Below the pieces are notes generated by a model. It was not told where the DNA came from. It saw only the letters and a list, made by a program, of their open reading frames with translations, and did not search any database. 64,000 nt of DNA from IDS-8 sp040902105 (lineage in GTDB: Bacteria; Pseudomonadota; Gammaproteobacteria; Steroidobacterales; Woeseiaceae): the NCBI GenBank assembly GCA_040902105.1, contig JBBDXW010000026.1, positions 62,001 to 126,000 on the forward strand. Reading direction: 5' to 3'. Both the position numbers and the translations under genes were made by a program. This document shows, one piece after another, positions 60,877-64,000 of this stretch. The stretch's first letter is position 1. Every line of letters starts with the position of its first letter.

Positions 60877-61871
60877 TTCCAAAAGGTCATGTCGTCGCGC
60901 TGTCGGGCGGAGTCGGCGGAGCGAAGCTGGCGCTCGGCCTGGCCAGCGTACTGCCGTCAAGCCAGCTGTCGATCGTGGCAAATACCGGAGATGATTTCGA
61001 GTATCTCGGCCTGCACATTTCACCCGACATCGACTCCTTGATTTACACACTGGCAGGTGTCAACAACCCGGTGACCGGCTGGGGTCGCGCGAACGAATCC
61101 TGGACATTCATGTCGGAGGCTGAAAGGCTCGGCATCGACTCCTGGTTCAGAACAGGCGACAAGGACCTGGCGGTGCATGTACATCGCACGAGCCGGTTGC
61201 GGTCGGGTAGTTCCTTATCCGCAGTTACCGATGAGATTGCCAGGCGAATGGGCATCGCCGCCAACATCATTCCCATGAGTGACGATCCGGTCAGAACTTA
61301 CCTGGAAACCGATGTGGGCACCCTCGCCTTTCAGGACTATTTTGTCCGCCATGGGTGCAAGCCTCAAGTGTCCGGAATCCGTTTTCAGGGTTGCGAAACC
61401 GCCGCTCCCTCGCCAATGTTCCGGCAACTGCTGGACAGCCCCGATCTTGCGGCCGTCGTGCTTTGTCCATCGAACCCGTACCTCAGCATCGATCCTGTTC
61501 TGTCCATTCCGGGAGTCGTTGAAGCGTTAGCCTGCAACAAGGCACCGGTCATAGCGGTATCGCCGATCGTGCAGGGACAGGCGATCAAAGGCCCGACCGC
61601 GAAGATCATGGGCGAACTCGGAGTTCCGGTTACGCCCGCTGCGGTCGCCGATCATTACCAGGGTCTGATCGACGGGTTCGTTCTCGATTCGTCGGATGGC
61701 GAGCTTTCGCGTTCCATGGCCGGGACCGGTCTGGCCGTCGAGGTTGCAAACACGGTAATGCAGTCCCTGGGTGATCGGGCGTCACTGGCGAGAACGGTCC
61801 TCGAGTTCAGCCGGCGTTTGCAGCACGCCCCTGCACGCCCAAGGCACAATCCCCGGGTTCGTCTCAGCTGA
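60873..61871 (+). CDS. cofD: 2-phospho-L-lactate transferase (F420-0 formation)
   Basis: The 332-residue product begins with VALSGGVGGAKLALGLASVL (residues 8-27) and continues with IVANTGDDFEYLGLHISPDI cut at 20, TLAGVNNPVTGWGRANESW, MSDDPVRTYLET and PSNPYLSIDPVLSIPG, which are the CofD/FbiA hallmarks for binding FO and the GDP-activated phospho-acid. It transfers phospholactate (or phosphoenolpyruvate/phosphoglycerate in some bacteria) to FO. It is translationally coupled to cofE. FO synthase (cofG/H) and cofC are not in the window. Confidence 0.95.
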   Translation: MIPKGHVVALSGGVGGAKLALGLASVLPSSQLSIVANTGDDFEYLGLHISPDIDSLIYTLAGVNNPVTGWGRANESWTFMSEAERLGIDSWFRTGDKDLAVHVHRTSRLRSGSSLSAVTDEIARRMGIAANIIPMSDDPVRTYLETDVGTLAFQDYFVRHGCKPQVSGIRFQGCETAAPSPMFRQLLDSPDLAAVVLCPSNPYLSIDPVLSIPGVVEALACNKAPVIAVSPIVQGQAIKGPTAKIMGELGVPVTPAAVADHYQGLIDGFVLDSSDGELSRSMAGTGLAVEVANTVMQSLGDRASLARTVLEFSRRLQHAPARPRHNPRVRLS

Positions 61872-61878
61872 CTCTACG

Positions 61879-62928
61879 ATGACTCCGCAAGGCTCAAACG
61901 ATCACCAGAACCGCAATCTTATTGCGAGCTGGGCTGTTGCGGTGGCCCAGGCTCTGGATGAAAGGGGGTTAGACAGCAGCGAGATCTTCGCGACGGCAGG
62001 CATTGACCTCGCCACTGCACGTGACCCTTCCACCCGGTATCCGGCTGACCAGATGACGCGAGTCTATGAGTTGTCGGAGGAAGCCACGCAGGATCCGTCT
62101 TTCGGCCTCTCCATCGCGGAGTATGTGCATCCGACCTCCCTGAACGCCCTTGGTTACTCGCTTTTCGCAAGTAACGATCTGGAATCTTTTTGTCGCCGTA
62201 TCGTTCGTTATTTCGGCCTTGTATCCACGAACGCGGTCACGGAGATCGAACAGACTGCGAACGAGTTTCATTTGTCCATGCTGCCGGCGATCGGCGTAAC
62301 GTCGTACGCGCCTCAGGATGCATGGCTCGCCACGCTGCTGCGCTTCAGCCGGTTCATATACCGACCGAACTTCAATCCGTTGCGGGTCTATCTTCGCCGG
62401 CCGACGCCAACGGTCAATATTGCAAACTTCACTGACTGGTTCCGGGCACCGATCGAATTCGGCAGCAACAAGAATACGCTGGTCTTCAACGCGAAGGACA
62501 TGACTGTGCGCTTGCCCGCTGCGAATGCCGAACTGGCGCGGCAAAATGATCAGGTCGTGATGGCGCTGCTCAAGCAGATCGACCGAAGCGACATTATTGC
62601 CCAGGTCCGCGCCACGTTTATCGGGCTGTTACCGTCCGGCGACTGCAGCAAACAAACCGTCGCCGCACAACTGAACATGAGCGAGCGGACGTTGCAGAAT
62701 CGACTCGTGGAACGCACCACGACTTACAGCAACCTCCTGAGCGAAACGCGTCGCGAGCTGGCGGAGCAATACATGAACCAGAGCCTGCATTCCATCAGCG
62801 AAGTTGCGTTCTTGCTCGGTTTCTCGGAAATCAGCAGTTTTTCGCGCGCGTTTCGCGCGTGGACCGGCGAATCGCCCAGCGCATATCGCGAACGGAATCT
62901 GCAAGGACGAGGGTCGCGAAGAGTTTGA
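61879..62928 (+). CDS. AraC-family regulator with OruR/ArgR-type N-terminal domain
   Basis: ATG 61879 lies 7 bases after the cofD stop; the product is 349 residues. An N-terminal arabinose-binding-like domain (about 15-200, with DPSTRYPADQMTRVYEL and FGLSIAEYVHPTSLNALGYS cut at 20) and a C-terminal AraC HTH (SKQTVAAQLNMSERTLQNRL and ISEVAFLLGFSEISSFSRAF) match the GbpR/OruR/ArgR subgroup. It is the fourth gene of the operon and may regulate it or a linked F420-dependent pathway. The operon therefore contains two regulators of different families. Confidence 0.92.
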   Translation: MTPQGSNDHQNRNLIASWAVAVAQALDERGLDSSEIFATAGIDLATARDPSTRYPADQMTRVYELSEEATQDPSFGLSIAEYVHPTSLNALGYSLFASNDLESFCRRIVRYFGLVSTNAVTEIEQTANEFHLSMLPAIGVTSYAPQDAWLATLLRFSRFIYRPNFNPLRVYLRRPTPTVNIANFTDWFRAPIEFGSNKNTLVFNAKDMTVRLPAANAELARQNDQVVMALLKQIDRSDIIAQVRATFIGLLPSGDCSKQTVAAQLNMSERTLQNRLVERTTTYSNLLSETRRELAEQYMNQSLHSISEVAFLLGFSEISSFSRAFRAWTGESPSAYRERNLQGRGSRRV

Positions 62929-62950
62929 GGATTCGCCAATCGCCGCGCAG

Positions 62951-62977
62951 GTCGCCCGCAATGGCGGGCTCCTACAG
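62951..62977. repeat. REP-like palindromic repeat
   Basis: A complete 27-base unit (GTCGCCCGCAATGGCGGGCT then CCTACAG) lies in the 57-base gap between the convergent AraC-type and F420-reductase genes. Its position between convergent genes is the same as that of the copy at 49285. Confidence 0.82.
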
Positions 62978-62985
62978 TAGGCGTG

Positions 62986-63660
62986 TCAGGCCATATTTTT
63001 CGCGACGACGCGGATTCCAGCGCCGTCAAGTTCGTACTTCTTGTTCAGGAAGATCAATATTGAAGTAAGCGCCTCGGGAACGACGGAATTATCGATTGCT
63101 CCGGCGTGCCATGCCGTCAGCCCGATGCTCTCGGCAAGTTCGACGACAACCGCTCGCGCTTCTGCGTCGTTTCCGCAAACGAGAACATCACTAAGTGAGT
63201 CGTTCAATGTCTCGCTCTGCAAGTGGGCCGCTGCAATATTCTGAAAGGCGGACACGACGCGTACGTTGTCGCCAAGCACCTGCTGCGCTTGCCTGGCGAC
63301 CGATCCGCCGGGCGGCAACTGCACGCGCATGACTTTCGGCGGAACGAGCGGCACGGTCGCGTCGACAAGGATCTTTCCCTGGATGTGCGGCCGGATCGAC
63401 TCGAGGGTAGAGTCATGACTCGAATACGGAACGGTCAGGATCACGACATCGGCACCTGCCGCCGCGGCCCGGTTGTCCGAGGCGCTGATCGTCGCATGCG
63501 GAAGCCGCGCTGAAAGCGTCGCCGCCGTCATGTCCGCTTTCTCCACCGTGCGGGAGCCTATGGTTACCGCGTAACCCGTTTTCGCCAGCTGATACGCAAG
63601 CCCCGAACCGAGGTCGCCGGTACCGCCGACGATCGCAATCCGCGGCTTGCCTGATGTCAT
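62986..63660 (-). CDS. npdG: NADPH-dependent F420 reductase
   Basis: The 224-residue product has the NADP-binding AIVGGTGDLGSGLAYQLAKT cut at 20 (residues 9-28), the GSRTVEKAD specificity segment, VVILTVPYSSH and NKKYELDGAGIR at the end: the pattern of F420H2:NADP+ oxidoreductase (Fno/NpdG). It moves hydride between NADPH and F420 and so supplies reduced F420 to dependent enzymes. It is overlapped by four bases (ATGA) by the preceding LeuA-like gene, and converges on the cof operon. This makes the locus self-sufficient for F420 tailing and reduction. Confidence 0.92.
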   Translation of the reverse strand: MTSGKPRIAIVGGTGDLGSGLAYQLAKTGYAVTIGSRTVEKADMTAATLSARLPHATISASDNRAAAAGADVVILTVPYSSHDSTLESIRPHIQGKILVDATVPLVPPKVMRVQLPPGGSVARQAQQVLGDNVRVVSAFQNIAAAHLQSETLNDSLSDVLVCGNDAEARAVVVELAESIGLTAWHAGAIDNSVVPEALTSILIFLNKKYELDGAGIRVVAKNMA

Positions 63661-64000
63661 GACGCCTGCGCCGGACGGCGGGACTGCACGAGACGGCGGA
63701 ACTCATCGTCCGTCATCAGCCGGCCGGCCGCGGTTGCCTGTGCTTTTACCTGGGCAAGGAGCTCGCCGTGCTGCTCCTCCGGCACGGCCAGGCCCAGTTC
63801 TTCCACCTTGAGCTTGATGCTGGCCAGGCCGCTTTTCTTGCCGAGCACGATGCGTCGCGGCGCCGACACCAGCTCAGCCGAATAGGGTTCGATCGCCTCC
63901 GGAATATGAAACTGCGTGGCGACGGCGCCGCTTTCGCGCGTGAACAGATTTTCACCCACGACCGGACGCCAGCCGTCGACACGATAATTTGCAGCCTTTT
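63657..64000 (-). CDS. C-terminus of a LeuA/homocitrate-synthase-like enzyme (partial)
   Basis: Only the last 113 residues are inside the window; the gene continues beyond base 64000. The stretch VVGENLFTRESGAVATQFH (around the start of the visible part) and VLGKKSGLASIKLKVEELG match the subdomain and C-terminal region of HMGL-like acyl transferases (2-isopropylmalate, homocitrate or citramalate synthases). These condense an acyl-CoA with a 2-oxo acid. Its stop overlaps the npdG start by four bases, so it belongs to the same minus-strand operon. The type of synthase cannot be decided from this fragment. Confidence 0.82.
   Translation of the reverse strand, partial: KAANYRVDGWRPVVGENLFTRESGAVATQFHIPEAIEPYSAELVSAPRRIVLGKKSGLASIKLKVEELGLAVPEEQHGELLAQVKAQATAAGRLMTDDEFRRLVQSRRPAQAS

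Noticed and set aside
1..64000. CRISPR array or complete insertion sequence
   Set aside because: No regularly spaced direct repeats and no transposase-like reading frame with flanking inverted repeats were found. The dispersed repeats are single units or one doublet.

Overview
The window looks like a chromosomal segment from a Gammaproteobacterium. Evidence includes aceK, a large TonB-dependent receptor, Tat-exported flavoenzymes, a TAXI-type TRAP transporter, a FixL/FixJ-like pair and REP-like repeats. An aquatic, uncultured-type lineage such as the Woeseiales would fit, but that placement is inference. No rRNA gene, complete tRNA gene, transposase or CRISPR array was seen. Base composition is mosaic: roughly the first 11 kb is visibly richer in A/T than the rest.

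Region 1 (1-8928, all minus strand) reads as one catabolic cluster: TonB-dependent receptor, lipocalin-like periplasmic protein, PLP aminotransferase, VOC protein, flavin monooxygenase, exported amidohydrolase, DUF3830 protein and MFS permease. Behind it lie a decayed PLP threonine dehydratase-like gene (9151-9922) and a double thioredoxin-fold protein. Region 2 (11.4-24.1 kb) is regulatory and accessory: FixJ-like regulator, MASE1 histidine kinase, a truncated receiver domain, dienelactone hydrolase, an AbiE toxin-antitoxin pair in toxin-first order with a readable promoter/operator, an HtrA-like protease, a 3' tRNA-Pro fragment, a lipoprotein, an AraC/GyrI regulator, a methyltransferase and a diguanylate cyclase.

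Region 3 (24.1-38.5 kb) is carbohydrate and amino-acid catabolism. A DUF1080 hydrolase, a gluconate-dehydrogenase subunit-3 protein and a GMC oxidoreductase suggest a 3-keto-glycoside pathway. A second block (aldo/keto reductase, GH2 glycosidase, frameshifted MFS permease, two TIM-barrel isomerases, Gfo/Idh/MocA oxidoreductase) probably continues it. Between them sits a likely hydroxyproline module: D-amino-acid dehydrogenase, DapA-family deaminase and proline-racemase-family epimerase.

Region 4 (39.1-44.2 kb) is the most unusual part: an E1-like ThiF adenylyltransferase, a BNR-repeat protein, a MoaD/ThiS-like protein ending in Gly-Gly and a split XdhC pair, all on one strand, followed by a small K+ channel and a MOSC protein on the other. 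Region 5 (44.3-57.8 kb) holds the TRAP transporter, an F420/flavin-type luciferase-like oxidoreductase with a THI5-like protein, aceK, a rhomboid protease, an AI-2E family protein, a lectin-like secreted protein, an ABC-2 exporter and a lipoprotein.

Region 6 (57.8-64 kb) is a coenzyme F420 locus: NCS1 permease, MarR-type regulator, cofE, cofD, an AraC/OruR-type regulator, an NADPH:F420 reductase and the C-terminus of a LeuA/homocitrate-synthase-like enzyme. Several gene pairs overlap by ATGA or GTGA, and two of these overlaps reveal frameshifts in the downstream gene.
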